Shown here in pieces: positions 4,585 through 12,712 of a stretch of 26,062 nucleotides of DNA; position 1 is the stretch's first letter, and each line of letters begins with the position of its first letter. The notes beneath the pieces are model-generated. The model did not search any database. It worked only from the letters and a program-made list of their open reading frames with translations, and was not told the DNA's origin. This DNA is from a virus, in the IMG/VR virus record IMGVR_UViG_3300020469_000232, positions 1 to 26,062 of that record. One strand, 5' to 3'. The position numbers and the translations under genes are program-made.

Positions 4585-6871
4585 AGTCTTCCTCCAGTTC
4601 TAGTGAATTTAATAGATCATCAAGTGCAGGAGAAGACATACCGACTCCCTGTGGAATAATTGGATCTTCTAGATCCTTCTTCGCATCATATGTATTTTGA
4701 TAGTAACTTGTTTTCCAACCGTACTTATAGGTTGTTAGTAAATCAAGCATCATAACATCCATTGGTACCTCATTGTCTTCATAGTTCTCTGGATTATAAC
4801 TCCAGTTTCCACTGATACCTTGGTCAAAGAATTTCTGCATTACAGATACAACTTTTATATACCCTTCGTTAGATGGCATATCCCACAACAATGTATATTT
4901 AGATTTTAGATGAGGGAAGCCAGGCACTATTTGTTTAAGAGGTCCTTTCTTCGATTTCTTAATGGACAGGTATGCTCTAGGAGGTTCGATTCCGTTTGTG
5001 GCATTTGACACAATGGAACTACTCTCCGAAGGCATCTGTGCGGACAATGTTGAGTGCCTGAGACCGTAGGTTGCGATATCATTCCGTAGACCATCCCAAT
5101 CATATTTTAAAGGGAAATTAGTAATTTCATCAACTTCGTTCTTATATGTATCAATAGGAAGAATTCCATCAGCATACTTAGTACGGTGGAAGTACTCACA
5201 CTTACCTTTCTCTTGTGCTATTTGATTGCTTGACTTGAGTAAGAAGTATTGGAATGCTTCTGTTAGTTCGTGTGTAAGATCATATGCTTCCTGATCATTA
5301 TACTTAACACCATTCTTGGCAAAGTAATGTGCAAGACCAATGAATCCAACACCTAATGATCTACGTGCTAGTGTGCTACGTTTTGCTGCCTCTACAGGGT
5401 ACTCCTGATAATCAATGATCTCTTCAAGACCACGCACTGCAAGATCACATAGTTCTTCTAGTTGATTTACCTGTGTAATTTTACCTACGTTAATAGCAGA
5501 TAGAATACACAATGCAATCTCACCTTCCTTGTCATCAATATGTTGAATAGGAGTTGTAGGTAATGTAATCTCTTGACAGAGGTTACTCATACTTACTTTG
5601 TCTTTGAATGAACTATGAGTATTACAGTGGTCAATATTCATAATATAGATACGACCTGTCTCTGACCTCTCCTTAATAAGATTATGGAATAGGTTGTGTG
5701 CTTCCATAGTCTTTCTTGGGATGCTTGAATCTGTTTCATACATCTCATACATTTCATCAAACTTATCAGTACCAAACGCTTCATATAAACCAGGTACATC
5801 GTTTGGAGAGAAGAGACTCACTTCACCATTAGCAATATACCTTTGGTAAAAGAGGGAACTAATCTGTATACTGTAGTCCAGTTTTCTTACACGGTTATCT
5901 TCTGTTCCTTTATTATTCTTAAGGACAATAATATCTTCTATTTCTGAGTGCCAGATGGGGAAGTGGACAGTTGCTGATCCACCTCTGATGCCATTTTGAG
6001 TGCAGCATCTGACAGTTGCTTCAAACTTTTTGAGGAAAGGGATAACACCTGTGTGTTGAACTTCACCACCCCTGATTTTACTGTTGATCGCACGGATCCT
6101 ACCTGCGTTGATGCCGATTCCAGCACGCTGTGCGACATATTTGCCAATAGCCATATCGCTAGAAAAGATACCATCGAGGGTGTCATCAACATCAACCAGA
6201 ACACAAGATGCAAATTGGCGAAGAGGTGTCCTGACTCCTGCGAGCACTGGTGTCGGTACGTTGATTTTTCCTTTGGAGGTTGAGTTGTAGTATCGTTTGA
6301 CATAATCGAGTCTTGTGTCCTTTGGATAGTTTTGGAATAAAGTTGCTGCCACCATTATGTACATATACTGAGGTGTCTCATAGAGACTCCCAGTTGATCT
6401 ATCTTGTACAAGATACTTGTCTACGATCTGACGTAGACCAGCATAGGTAAAAATATAATCACGTTCGTGATCAATAAAAGAATCAATCTCATCCCATTCT
6501 TCGTCTGAATATTTATTTAAAATGCTTCCATCATACACACCTTCTTGTGTGCACTTCTCTACGTGTGATTTTAGATGAACCATTCCTTTCATCCACTCAG
6601 GAAATACTTGCTTCTGAATGGTGTATAGAAGGAGTCTAGCAGCAACGTATTGATAGTTAGGTGACTCTTCACTTATAAGGTCATTAGCAGAACGAATAAG
6701 GATGCTCTGAATATCTTCAGAACGAATCCCATCAGTAAACTGAAGATTAGAATTCATCTCTACCTGAGATGCACTCGTTCCTGCAAGACCATCACAGGCA
6801 AACTCAACCATTTTATGAATCTTATCTAGGTTGAGAGGTTCGGTAGTACCGTTCCTTTTAATTACATTCAT
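4565..6871 (-). CDS. nrdA: Ribonucleoside-diphosphate reductase, alpha subunit (class Ia type)
   Basis: The catalytic subunit, about 768 residues, reduces ribonucleotides to deoxyribonucleotides for phage DNA synthesis. An ATP-cone-like N-terminus (NVIKRNGTTEPLN) is followed by the active-site set: C223 (FASCVLVD), N430/C432/E434 in SNLCQEI, and C455 (ALCILSAINVG). Near residue 730 is YYQNT, the two tyrosines of the radical path. The C-terminal DCDSCKV carries the CxxC pair re-reduced by thioredoxin or glutaredoxin. I chose the ATG at 6871 because it overlaps the primase stop as ATGA; an ATG four codons earlier (6883) is also possible. nrdB follows with a 20-base overlap. Confidence 0.97.
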   Translation of the reverse strand: MNVIKRNGTTEPLNLDKIHKMVEFACDGLAGTSASQVEMNSNLQFTDGIRSEDIQSILIRSANDLISEESPNYQYVAARLLLYTIQKQVFPEWMKGMVHLKSHVEKCTQEGVYDGSILNKYSDEEWDEIDSFIDHERDYIFTYAGLRQIVDKYLVQDRSTGSLYETPQYMYIMVAATLFQNYPKDTRLDYVKRYYNSTSKGKINVPTPVLAGVRTPLRQFASCVLVDVDDTLDGIFSSDMAIGKYVAQRAGIGINAGRIRAINSKIRGGEVQHTGVIPFLKKFEATVRCCTQNGIRGGSATVHFPIWHSEIEDIIVLKNNKGTEDNRVRKLDYSIQISSLFYQRYIANGEVSLFSPNDVPGLYEAFGTDKFDEMYEMYETDSSIPRKTMEAHNLFHNLIKERSETGRIYIMNIDHCNTHSSFKDKVSMSNLCQEITLPTTPIQHIDDKEGEIALCILSAINVGKITQVNQLEELCDLAVRGLEEIIDYQEYPVEAAKRSTLARRSLGVGFIGLAHYFAKNGVKYNDQEAYDLTHELTEAFQYFLLKSSNQIAQEKGKCEYFHRTKYADGILPIDTYKNEVDEITNFPLKYDWDGLRNDIATYGLRHSTLSAQMPSESSSIVSNATNGIEPPRAYLSIKKSKKGPLKQIVPGFPHLKSKYTLLWDMPSNEGYIKVVSVMQKFFDQGISGNWSYNPENYEDNEVPMDVMMLDLLTTYKYGWKTSYYQNTYDAKKDLEDPIIPQGVGMSSPALDDLLNSLELEEDCDSCKV

Positions 6872-7866
6872 ACCTTCTTCCATTTAGATAGTTTTAATTT
6901 TGCTTGCAATCCACAATAGCAATTAGATTCTACAAGACTTTTTACATTATGTCCAGCGAGAGACATTTCGTTTATGTCCTTTTGCACAACGTTAGTTGGC
7001 CAAATGACTACCTTATCTCCTGAGTCGATGCGTTGGGAGATTCTGTCGGTGATTTCTCTACTACGTGGTTCGTTATCAAAAACCCAAATATAATTGCTCC
7101 AACCAAGCGTCCGAATATTAATATCGGAGCCGCACATAGCAACCGAGTTTTCCAAGAAGAGACTGTCGATTGGTCCTTCTGTAATGTAGATGGGGTCATT
7201 TGTTTCTAAGTGATCGAGTCCGAAAAGTTTAGGTTTAGTTTGATCAAATATGATCGTGATGTATCTCATCTTCGCATTGGGAAGCAGTGACCTACCTTGT
7301 ATCCCAAACCATTTACCAGTACTATCTGCTAATGGGATGATGATGCGAGGTTTGTCATTTGATAAGTTATCAAAGGTGTGCTTCTCTGAGTTTACGTACT
7401 TCTTAAACTCTTCAGCATAGTACAAACGCTTGAGTTTTTCTTCAGGAATCTGTCTTGATTCCAGATACTTTCTCGCAGGGTGTTCTTTATTTAGCGATAG
7501 AATATTTGGAAGGTTGGTGCCTGTATTAAAGGTTGGTGAGGATTTAAACAACTCAGGTTTAGGGTCTGCTACACGTGTACCTTTTCCTGTAAAACCTTCT
7601 TTGTATCGCTCCAATACATACTGATCATAAAGATCCCTTGCGTTATCCTTTAAGAAGTTTCCGAGAGTCCTACCGACACCACAGTTGTGGCATTTAAAGA
7701 TGATGTCTTGCCCTTTAGCAAAAAAATAACCCCTTGCTTTAGACTTATGTTTCTTACTGTCACCACAATAAGGACATCTAAAGTTGTAGAGGTCTGATTT
7801 CTTTTCTTTAAATTTTTCTAGTCTGCTTCCTACAATACGAGCATACTTAGTCTCGATAAAACTCAC
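6868..7866 (-). CDS. 61: DNA primase, T4 gp61-like
   Basis: A 332-residue primase, near the size of T4 gp61 (342). The N-terminal zinc ribbon has C31/C34 (CPYCGD) and C59/C62 (CHNCG). The TOPRIM domain follows, with E230 in YITEGPIDSLF and D264/E266 in WVFDNEP as metal-binding acids. It makes RNA primers for the lagging strand together with the gp41 helicase, also in this window. The start appears to be GTG at 7866, since the nearby ATGs are in another frame; no strong Shine-Dalgarno is visible. Its stop overlaps the nrdA start. It begins a DNA-metabolism unit just after the virion-like block. Confidence 0.93.
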   Translation of the reverse strand: MSFIETKYARIVGSRLEKFKEKKSDLYNFRCPYCGDSKKHKSKARGYFFAKGQDIIFKCHNCGVGRTLGNFLKDNARDLYDQYVLERYKEGFTGKGTRVADPKPELFKSSPTFNTGTNLPNILSLNKEHPARKYLESRQIPEEKLKRLYYAEEFKKYVNSEKHTFDNLSNDKPRIIIPLADSTGKWFGIQGRSLLPNAKMRYITIIFDQTKPKLFGLDHLETNDPIYITEGPIDSLFLENSVAMCGSDINIRTLGWSNYIWVFDNEPRSREITDRISQRIDSGDKVVIWPTNVVQKDINEMSLAGHNVKSLVESNCYCGLQAKLKLSKWKKV

Positions 7867-7880
7867 GCATCATTTTAGAT

Positions 7881-8255
7881 TTACTTGTTAATACTACTTG
7901 ATGCTGATCCGTTTGTCAATATTGGCACAACAATCCTTTGACCTATAGGACTTACTAGGAATGAAATGATTGCTAATGATCCAAATATACTCCACATCTT
8001 TTTCTCCATCATCCTGAGTCTATCATCTACTTTACGAATGTCTCTCTCACATCCTTTCTTTATAGCACTCGTCTCTCTATTAACGTCAGCAGATAGTCTG
8101 TCTATCTTCTCAAACAATACTTCGTCTATCTTATCTTGCTTGTCTAACTTCTCATTATGGACAGCAAGAAGTTGACCCATCTTCACAGAGTTCTCTTGAA
8201 GTGTGTCTACTACTTTTTCTAACCTTTCTATTATTGCTGAATTAATATCAGACAT
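7881..8255 (-). CDS. Coiled-coil protein with C-terminal membrane segment
   Basis: A 124-residue protein. Residues 1-85 are mostly charged heptad-like helix (IIERLEKVVDTLQEN, KIDRLSADVNRE, RDIRKVDDRLRMMEKK). A hydrophobic segment MWSIFGSLAIISFLV at about 87-101 follows, then IGQRIVVPIL and a polar end. This resembles XhlA-type or other membrane-anchored coiled coils of phages, some of which aid lysis. Function is not proven. It is the last gene of the lysine-rich block; its ATG overlaps the previous stop as TAATG. Confidence 0.75.
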   Translation of the reverse strand: MSDINSAIIERLEKVVDTLQENSVKMGQLLAVHNEKLDKQDKIDEVLFEKIDRLSADVNRETSAIKKGCERDIRKVDDRLRMMEKKMWSIFGSLAIISFLVSPIGQRIVVPILTNGSASSSINK

Positions 8256-9535
8256 TACATTGCTGCTTGACGTTTACTCCAATAAAAATCTCTCACACCT
8301 TGAGGTAATACCCTTGTGATTTTAATATTCTTCAACTGTTCTGGTCTGTAAATCTTTCTTAGTTGTATTTTAACATCAGAAGGATTCTTTGCATAGTATA
8401 TAAATTCGATCTTTCCATCATCTAGACTTACGTAGAAGGATAGTAACATAGATTCATATCCTTCTTTCATCGAAGGAACTCTACAATCTACTTTATTTAC
8501 TCCATCTTTAGACTTCTTACACTTAAATTTATACTTTCCTTTGGGTTTTAATTGAGTAGTTCCACCTAAAGGTTGATCTAATCCTGCTGTAGGACCATTT
8601 TCATCAGCATCTCCAGAGAATCCAGCAGCATCACCACTACCTGTACTCATAGTAGGTGCTTCTTCTTTTATTTTAGTTTTAACACCACGTTTTTCTTTGT
8701 GTGCTTTATGTCTTGCGTCCATTGCTACAAGTCTTTCAGCAGGGTCAGCAGCATTGCCACCTGTTCCTGTTGCCCTTACGTTTCTAACAGATGCTTTACC
8801 ATAGTTAGAACGACCACGCTCTTGACTTAATCTTTGATTGTCACTGTCCTTTTGTCTTTCATTAATCATCTCTTCTTTATGTACTTCTCCTTTCATCAAG
8901 TCACCATTAGACATCACGTGCATACCTTTTGGTATTGGTTTGCATTTCTGTCCATCTTTACACCAGTACTCACCTTCACCACAAGCTTCTTTACTTTCTC
9001 TTGTAACTCCTGCTTTGGATCTTGCTTTCTCAGAAAATGATTTGATTATTGCTTTTGCTATAGCACGTTTACCATAAGGATTACTCTTTCTTCCAAGAGG
9101 AACCTTCTTATCTTTCTTCATTGTAAGTTCATCTAACGCTTCTTCTTTATATGCTTGCACTCTAGTCTTACCAATAACATATTTTGGATCGTTCTTCATT
9201 GCTTTCTGTGCATCTGCTTCATCATTTTTATTCACATTTATAATTGTCTTTCCACCTTTTTTAGTTTTAGTATGTGCAATATTACCCATTTCTTCATTAC
9301 ACTTCCACTTGTCCAACGCTAATTTTTTACGAGTTGGTTTGCCATCCTTCATCATAGGACCTTTGACACCACTCATACGTGCACAGAAAGATCTCTTACG
9401 AGGACCTCCCTCTGGTTGTGGTGCTTTTAAATCAGAACCAGGATTCTCACGTTCGTAAGACTTCCTACCTTTCTCATTCAAACCACCCTCTTTATTTTTT
9501 CCTTCTTTACGTTGCCACGCAGCAGTCTTTGCCAT
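8255..9535 (-). CDS. Lysine-rich protein with N-terminal DUF6321-like domain, probable virion protein
   Basis: A 426-residue, very basic protein. Residues 1-80 match the DUF6321 pattern (AWQRKEGKNKEGGLNEKGR, SYERENPGSDLKAP, ARMSGVKGP, GKPTRKKLALDKW). SNPYGKRAIAKAI then precedes a Cys-bearing block (EGEYWCKDGQKCKPIPKGM) and KFKCKKSKDGVNKVDCR, and a more ordered C-terminal 70 residues that may be a globular domain (LLSFYVSLDDGKIEFIYYA). Clustering with other such proteins and lack of enzyme motifs suggest an internal virion or scaffold-associated protein. Recurrent KEE/HKEE patches between modules may be maturation cleavage points, which is a guess. TAATG overlaps occur at both ends. Confidence 0.8.
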   Translation of the reverse strand: MAKTAAWQRKEGKNKEGGLNEKGRKSYERENPGSDLKAPQPEGGPRKRSFCARMSGVKGPMMKDGKPTRKKLALDKWKCNEEMGNIAHTKTKKGGKTIINVNKNDEADAQKAMKNDPKYVIGKTRVQAYKEEALDELTMKKDKKVPLGRKSNPYGKRAIAKAIIKSFSEKARSKAGVTRESKEACGEGEYWCKDGQKCKPIPKGMHVMSNGDLMKGEVHKEEMINERQKDSDNQRLSQERGRSNYGKASVRNVRATGTGGNAADPAERLVAMDARHKAHKEKRGVKTKIKEEAPTMSTGSGDAAGFSGDADENGPTAGLDQPLGGTTQLKPKGKYKFKCKKSKDGVNKVDCRVPSMKEGYESMLLSFYVSLDDGKIEFIYYAKNPSDVKIQLRKIYRPEQLKNIKITRVLPQGVRDFYWSKRQAAM

Positions 9536-9903
9536 TACAGTTCAGTTAATTGTTTAGCGATCAAAGGATCAATTTCTACAAAATCTAATGAACCACAGGG
9601 TTCTGGGTATCTATTAAGATATACCAAATATGTTTTTAGTATGTCCCAGTATTGTCTATCAATTTTATATACCAATAAAGGTATAGAAGCTTCACCAAAT
9701 ACATTGAACAATACTATAAGATGATTAATAATAAGATGATTACGTAATGCCCCAGTTTTTATATACCTACCGAACAGTCTCTTTAGATATTTGAACCTCA
9801 TCATATCTTCTAAGAAGTCATCGTAGGTTACAGACTGGGGATTATCGTAATGTTTCATTGCAAAGAGCAAGAAGTTCTCTGCATTTAATGTATCAATTCT
9901 CAT
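9535..9903 (-). CDS. Conserved cyanophage protein, function unknown
   Basis: A 122-residue, apparently globular, mostly helical protein rich in aromatic and Leu/Ile residues: NAENFLLFAMKHYDNPQ, DFLEDMMRFKYLKRLF, NHLIINHLIVLFNVFGE and YWDILKTYLVYLNRYPEP. I recall similar unannotated proteins in many T4-like cyanophages beside structural genes (possibly the family catalogued as DUF7207, from memory). Unlike its neighbours it is not lysine-rich. It lies 22 bases below the Ig-like virion gene and is coupled to the next gene by TAATG. A structural or assembly role is inferred only from position. Confidence 0.75.
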   Translation of the reverse strand: MRIDTLNAENFLLFAMKHYDNPQSVTYDDFLEDMMRFKYLKRLFGRYIKTGALRNHLIINHLIVLFNVFGEASIPLLVYKIDRQYWDILKTYLVYLNRYPEPCGSLDFVEIDPLIAKQLTEL

Positions 9904-9919
9904 ACCAAAGGGTTAAGGG

Positions 9920-9937
9920 TTCGGTTTATGAACCGAA
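9920..9937 (-). other. Perfect hairpin at the 3' end of the Ig-like virion gene
   Basis: TTCGGTT (9920-9926) and AACCGAA (9931-9937) form a 7-bp stem with a four-base loop, covering the last codons and stop of the gene at 9926-10750. No T run follows on the minus strand, so it is not a standard terminator. It may stabilise or mark the end of the abundant virion mRNA. Confidence 0.5.
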
Positions 9938-10750
9938 TGTTAATGTAGCAGCACCGTTAGTGTACTTAGTAGTAGCACCTTTGCTTGTATTTAACACGCA
10001 ACGATACTTGTATCCATTAAGTGTTGTTCCACCAAGTCCACTGTATGCAAGAGTTGCAGTAGTGAAGTCAGCGTATGTGATACCAGTGTCTGTGTTAGCA
10101 GCGATATCTACCCAACGAGTAGTAGCACTTGCTGTCTGTCTCTGCCATTTGAATGACTTAGTACCAGACTGATCAACTGTGAATGCAGCAACGAATGTTC
10201 CAGCACCACTAGATGAAGTAGAGTTAGCGGGTTGTGTACCAACTGTGATAGTTTCAAGTACGTCTGCTGCTAATGTATCATCAGCATCATCACCAGATGT
10301 TCCAGCAGCAACCTTCATAGGTACAAGACATTCTGCCTTGTGCTTTGCTGTACCATTGTGTGTTTGATACGTGCGATATAACCACCAGCCAGGTCCTGAT
10401 ATGCCACGTGATTTGTTAGATGCAATTCCATCTTCTGTTGTGTCAACAAACACAAGGTCGTATGAATTACTATCTCCACCTTTAATTACAAATTCTGCAA
10501 CTGATTTAGGTGGTGTTCTCCTTACAACAGATGCAGCAGCAACTGTTGCTGTACCTCCTGCATATACTTTGTGTAGTTCTATTGCTGTTGTACTTGTTAC
10601 CTGTTTAACAATGTAAGCGACGGAAGAAATTTCCAACACGTCACCAACAACAACTGTATCGCCAGCATTTTTTGATACAGTAGCGTCTCCGTTGGTGACT
10701 CCTATTGTATTTGAAAATGCAGCAGCGTCAATTTTTCCGACGACAGACAT
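9926..10750 (-). CDS. Virion structural protein with C-terminal Ig-like domain
   Basis: A 274-residue protein, rich in Ala, Thr, Ser, Gly and Val, with a composition typical of virion proteins. The N-terminal part is beta-rich with an AGDTVVVGDVLEI segment. The middle holds GISGPGWWLYRTYQTHNG, which I recognise as conserved in cyanophage structural proteins. From about 190 an Ig-like fold follows (TVDQSGTKSFKWQRQ ... YSGLGGTTLNGYKYRCVLN), with the Trp and Tyr-x-Cys spacing of such domains. Ig-like domains decorate phage capsids and tails and may bind cell surfaces. A perfect T4 late promoter lies 37 bases upstream, supporting strong late expression. It may be a head decoration or tail protein; which one cannot be told. 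Confidence 0.87.
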   Translation of the reverse strand: MSVVGKIDAAAFSNTIGVTNGDATVSKNAGDTVVVGDVLEISSVAYIVKQVTSTTAIELHKVYAGGTATVAAASVVRRTPPKSVAEFVIKGGDSNSYDLVFVDTTEDGIASNKSRGISGPGWWLYRTYQTHNGTAKHKAECLVPMKVAAGTSGDDADDTLAADVLETITVGTQPANSTSSSGAGTFVAAFTVDQSGTKSFKWQRQTASATTRWVDIAANTDTGITYADFTTATLAYSGLGGTTLNGYKYRCVLNTSKGATTKYTNGAATLTFGS

Positions 10751-10787
10751 TTAATTGTTCTCCAATAATGTTCTTTATTCTATAATT

Positions 10788-10795
10788 TATTTATA
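10788..10795 (-). promoter_or_regulatory. T4-type late promoter TATAAATA
   Basis: The minus-strand octamer TATAAATA matches the T4 late promoter consensus exactly. It lies 37 bases before the ATG of the Ig-like virion gene and just after a terminator-like hairpin (10807-10845). In T4 such sites are read by RNA polymerase with gp55, gp33 and the sliding clamp. Confidence 0.85.
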
Positions 10796-10845
10796 AAAAC
10801 AAGAACACCGTTAGGTTAGCGACTCTGAAGTGCTTCCTTAACGGT
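10793..10845 (-). terminator. Probable terminator overlapping the end of the 64-residue ORF
   Basis: On the minus strand ACCGTTAAGG pairs with CCTAACGGT (arms 10845-10836 and 10815-10807; one bulged A) across a 20-base loop. GTTCTTGTTTTTAT follows. The hairpin includes the last codons of the gene at 10816-11010. The T tract is interrupted, so termination may be partial. It separates this gene from the late promoter directly after it. Confidence 0.6.
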
Positions 10846-11010
10846 CTCTAGAAGTTTGTCATCTGCTGTTGTTTTTGTCATCTTGACTGCCTTACCTAGG
10901 ATTACAAGACATAGATCAATTAATTTGTCACCAAGTTCAGCATCATCTGGAATCTTAGCTACTGCATCTCCAATAATTTTGGATGCAAATGGGAGTAGAA
11001 AGGACAACAT
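10816..11010 (-). CDS. Small helical protein near virion genes, function unknown
   Basis: A 64-residue protein. A hydrophobic N-terminus (MLSFLLPFASKIIGDAVAKI) is followed by DDAELGDKLIDLCLVILGKAV, KMTKTTADDKLLETVKEAL and QSR, probably two or three amphipathic helices. I recall relatives with this pattern in other cyanophages, unannotated. The N-terminal helix could insert in a membrane, so a lysis-related role is possible but unproven. The gene ends in a hairpin, just before a late promoter. Confidence 0.7.
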   Translation of the reverse strand: MLSFLLPFASKIIGDAVAKIPDDAELGDKLIDLCLVILGKAVKMTKTTADDKLLETVKEALQSR

Positions 11011-11044
11011 AGTCTTTCATAATAAGTTTACTACTATATGTATG

Positions 11045-11347
11045 CTACTTGTCTGCCTTAAATTTACCGTCCTTGACGTAACCCCATTTACCTTTACTTA
11101 ATGCTTTGACACCTTTCTTTGGATCTCTTTTAGATTTTGCTGTATCCCTTGATTTTATATCGTCTCTAAATTTCTTCCAGTCTTTACCCACTTTCTTTTT
11201 ACCGTGAGTCATCTGGAGTTTTCTCTTCTCGTTCTCATCTTTATTCTTCGCAGCTTCCTTCTTCCACTTGCTATCTGTGTAGAACGATAATGTTCTTTCT
11301 TTTAACATTGGATCATCGTAGAAAGCGTCTGGAAGTATCTTTTTCAT
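11045..11347 (-). CDS. Highly basic small protein, probable virion-associated
   Basis: A 100-residue protein with a short acidic start (MKKILPDAFYDDPMLKERTL) and then almost continuous Lys-rich sequence (SKWKKEAAKNKDENEKRKLQ ... KKVGKDWKKFRDDIKSRD). It ends in GKWGYVKDGKFKADK. The composition suggests DNA or RNA binding, or packing in the virion with DNA. Its ATG overlaps the stop of the large lysine-rich protein upstream (TAATG), so the two are made together. No known family recognised. Confidence 0.7.
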   Translation of the reverse strand: MKKILPDAFYDDPMLKERTLSFYTDSKWKKEAAKNKDENEKRKLQMTHGKKKVGKDWKKFRDDIKSRDTAKSKRDPKKGVKALSKGKWGYVKDGKFKADK

Positions 11348-12708
11348 TACACTTTCTTACAGTCTGGTACTGATTTACCATCCTTCATCTTAGTTGTTGT
11401 TGCTGTGTAACCTTTCCAACAAGACTTTTTCTTAGGATCTCTACCGATGTTCTTACGTGCTGTTGCCAGTGAAGATTCAGACATATCAGGTGCTGGTGTT
11501 GAAGAAGGTTCTTGACCCGCTTTAAATTTCTTAAATGATTGCACTTTCTTATCCTTACTAGGTTTATTTAGTTTGAATTTAACTTTACCGTCTCCTTTAT
11601 AAAGACCATAAGATGTTCCTTCATTAGTATGTGCAAATGCCTTTCTCATCTTACCAATAACATCTCCTTGTAGATGAGGTGGATATTTTGAGTCGTCTTT
11701 TTTCTTCTTAGCTTTTACACCATCACCTAGTTTACTATGAGTAATCTCTGGTTGATAACCTTTACCTTCATCTACAATTTTAACAGGCATTGAAACTGTT
11801 CCTTTACCTGGCACATACTTTGTAGTTCTAGGTTTCTTAGGATCGTCACTCTTGAAATCCTTGTGAATCTTAGAGTATTCCTTTTTAGTCATCTTCAATT
11901 CTTCCTTCTGCAACTTATCACTTGCATCTAATACACCTTTGTGTCTCTTCTGCATCTTTTTATAGTCACCTTTCATAGCACTGGTTCCTATCTCAGTTGC
12001 TGCTTTCTTGACGTAACTTCCTAATGTTTTTTTACTTACTTCAGAAACCATTACCTTGTCTGCTGGTCTTGCTGCTGCTGGTTTCTGTGTCTGTTCACCG
12101 TATGTAATACAAGGAGTTTGACCACATCCACAGTTCTTCTTACACATATCTTTAGCAACAGTCTCTTCCTTTACACCTTGCTCCTTTTTCTTTTTCATAG
12201 TATTGCGATAAGAATTTGCTGCAAATCTTTCAATAGTTTTTTCTAATGCTTTCACTGCCTCTGGATGTGACTTACTCATATCCATTGTTCCTTTGTATCC
12301 TTCTTTAACTCCCTTAGTTTTCTTACCTCTTCGATTGTAGTGGTCGTCCCTTCTATCTCTTTGGATACCACCACCAAGTGCAAGAGATCCATAAGGATTA
12401 CCATACCGTGCGTTTCTTGCAGACGATCTTTTGTAATCTGGAATCTTGTTATCTACCTTTGCTTCTCCTAGTTTTTCCTCACCCATAATCTTGCCCCCAG
12501 ATTTTTTGATTTTAGCTTTAACAATATCAAGTGCAGTTGCACCCTTGCCATACTTTTTCTCTGATCGTTTCTGAAGTACGGTCTGCCCCTTAACCTTATC
12601 GTTATGTCTATAAGGTTGTGTTGTAGCGTCTGTCTTCTTTGGATGAGAAGGATCGCCACCCGCCATAGCAATGCGATCTTTTACAGTATCGTATGCTTCT
12701 TCTTTCAT
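11347..12708 (-). CDS. Large lysine-rich modular protein, probable virion protein
   Basis: A 453-residue, very basic, low-complexity protein built of short modules also seen in other cyanophage virion proteins. It begins KEEAYDTVKDRIAMAGG. GNPYGSLALGG is near 103-113, a Cys cluster (CKKNCGCGQTPC) near 188-200, SKKTLGSYVKKAATEIG near 224-240, and SCWKGYTATTTKMKDGKSVP at the C-terminus with a final Cys. The GNPYG and C-terminal Cys modules resemble SNPYG and the FKCKKSKDG part of the protein at 8255-9535, so the two may be related. The Cys cluster might bind a metal. Function unknown; it may be an internal head protein ejected with the DNA. Confidence 0.75.
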   Translation of the reverse strand: MKEEAYDTVKDRIAMAGGDPSHPKKTDATTQPYRHNDKVKGQTVLQKRSEKKYGKGATALDIVKAKIKKSGGKIMGEEKLGEAKVDNKIPDYKRSSARNARYGNPYGSLALGGGIQRDRRDDHYNRRGKKTKGVKEGYKGTMDMSKSHPEAVKALEKTIERFAANSYRNTMKKKKEQGVKEETVAKDMCKKNCGCGQTPCITYGEQTQKPAAARPADKVMVSEVSKKTLGSYVKKAATEIGTSAMKGDYKKMQKRHKGVLDASDKLQKEELKMTKKEYSKIHKDFKSDDPKKPRTTKYVPGKGTVSMPVKIVDEGKGYQPEITHSKLGDGVKAKKKKDDSKYPPHLQGDVIGKMRKAFAHTNEGTSYGLYKGDGKVKFKLNKPSKDKKVQSFKKFKAGQEPSSTPAPDMSESSLATARKNIGRDPKKKSCWKGYTATTTKMKDGKSVPDCKKV

Positions 12709-12712
12709 TTCC

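Noticed and set aside
5938-6303. Minus-strand 121-codon ORF and plus-strand ORFs inside nrdA
   Set aside because: They lie entirely inside nrdA, which has all active-site residues; composition is typical of shadows.
9858-10616. Plus-strand ORFs opposite the Ig-like virion gene
   Set aside because: Antisense shadows of a Thr/Ala-rich gene; no ribosome-binding site or promoter.
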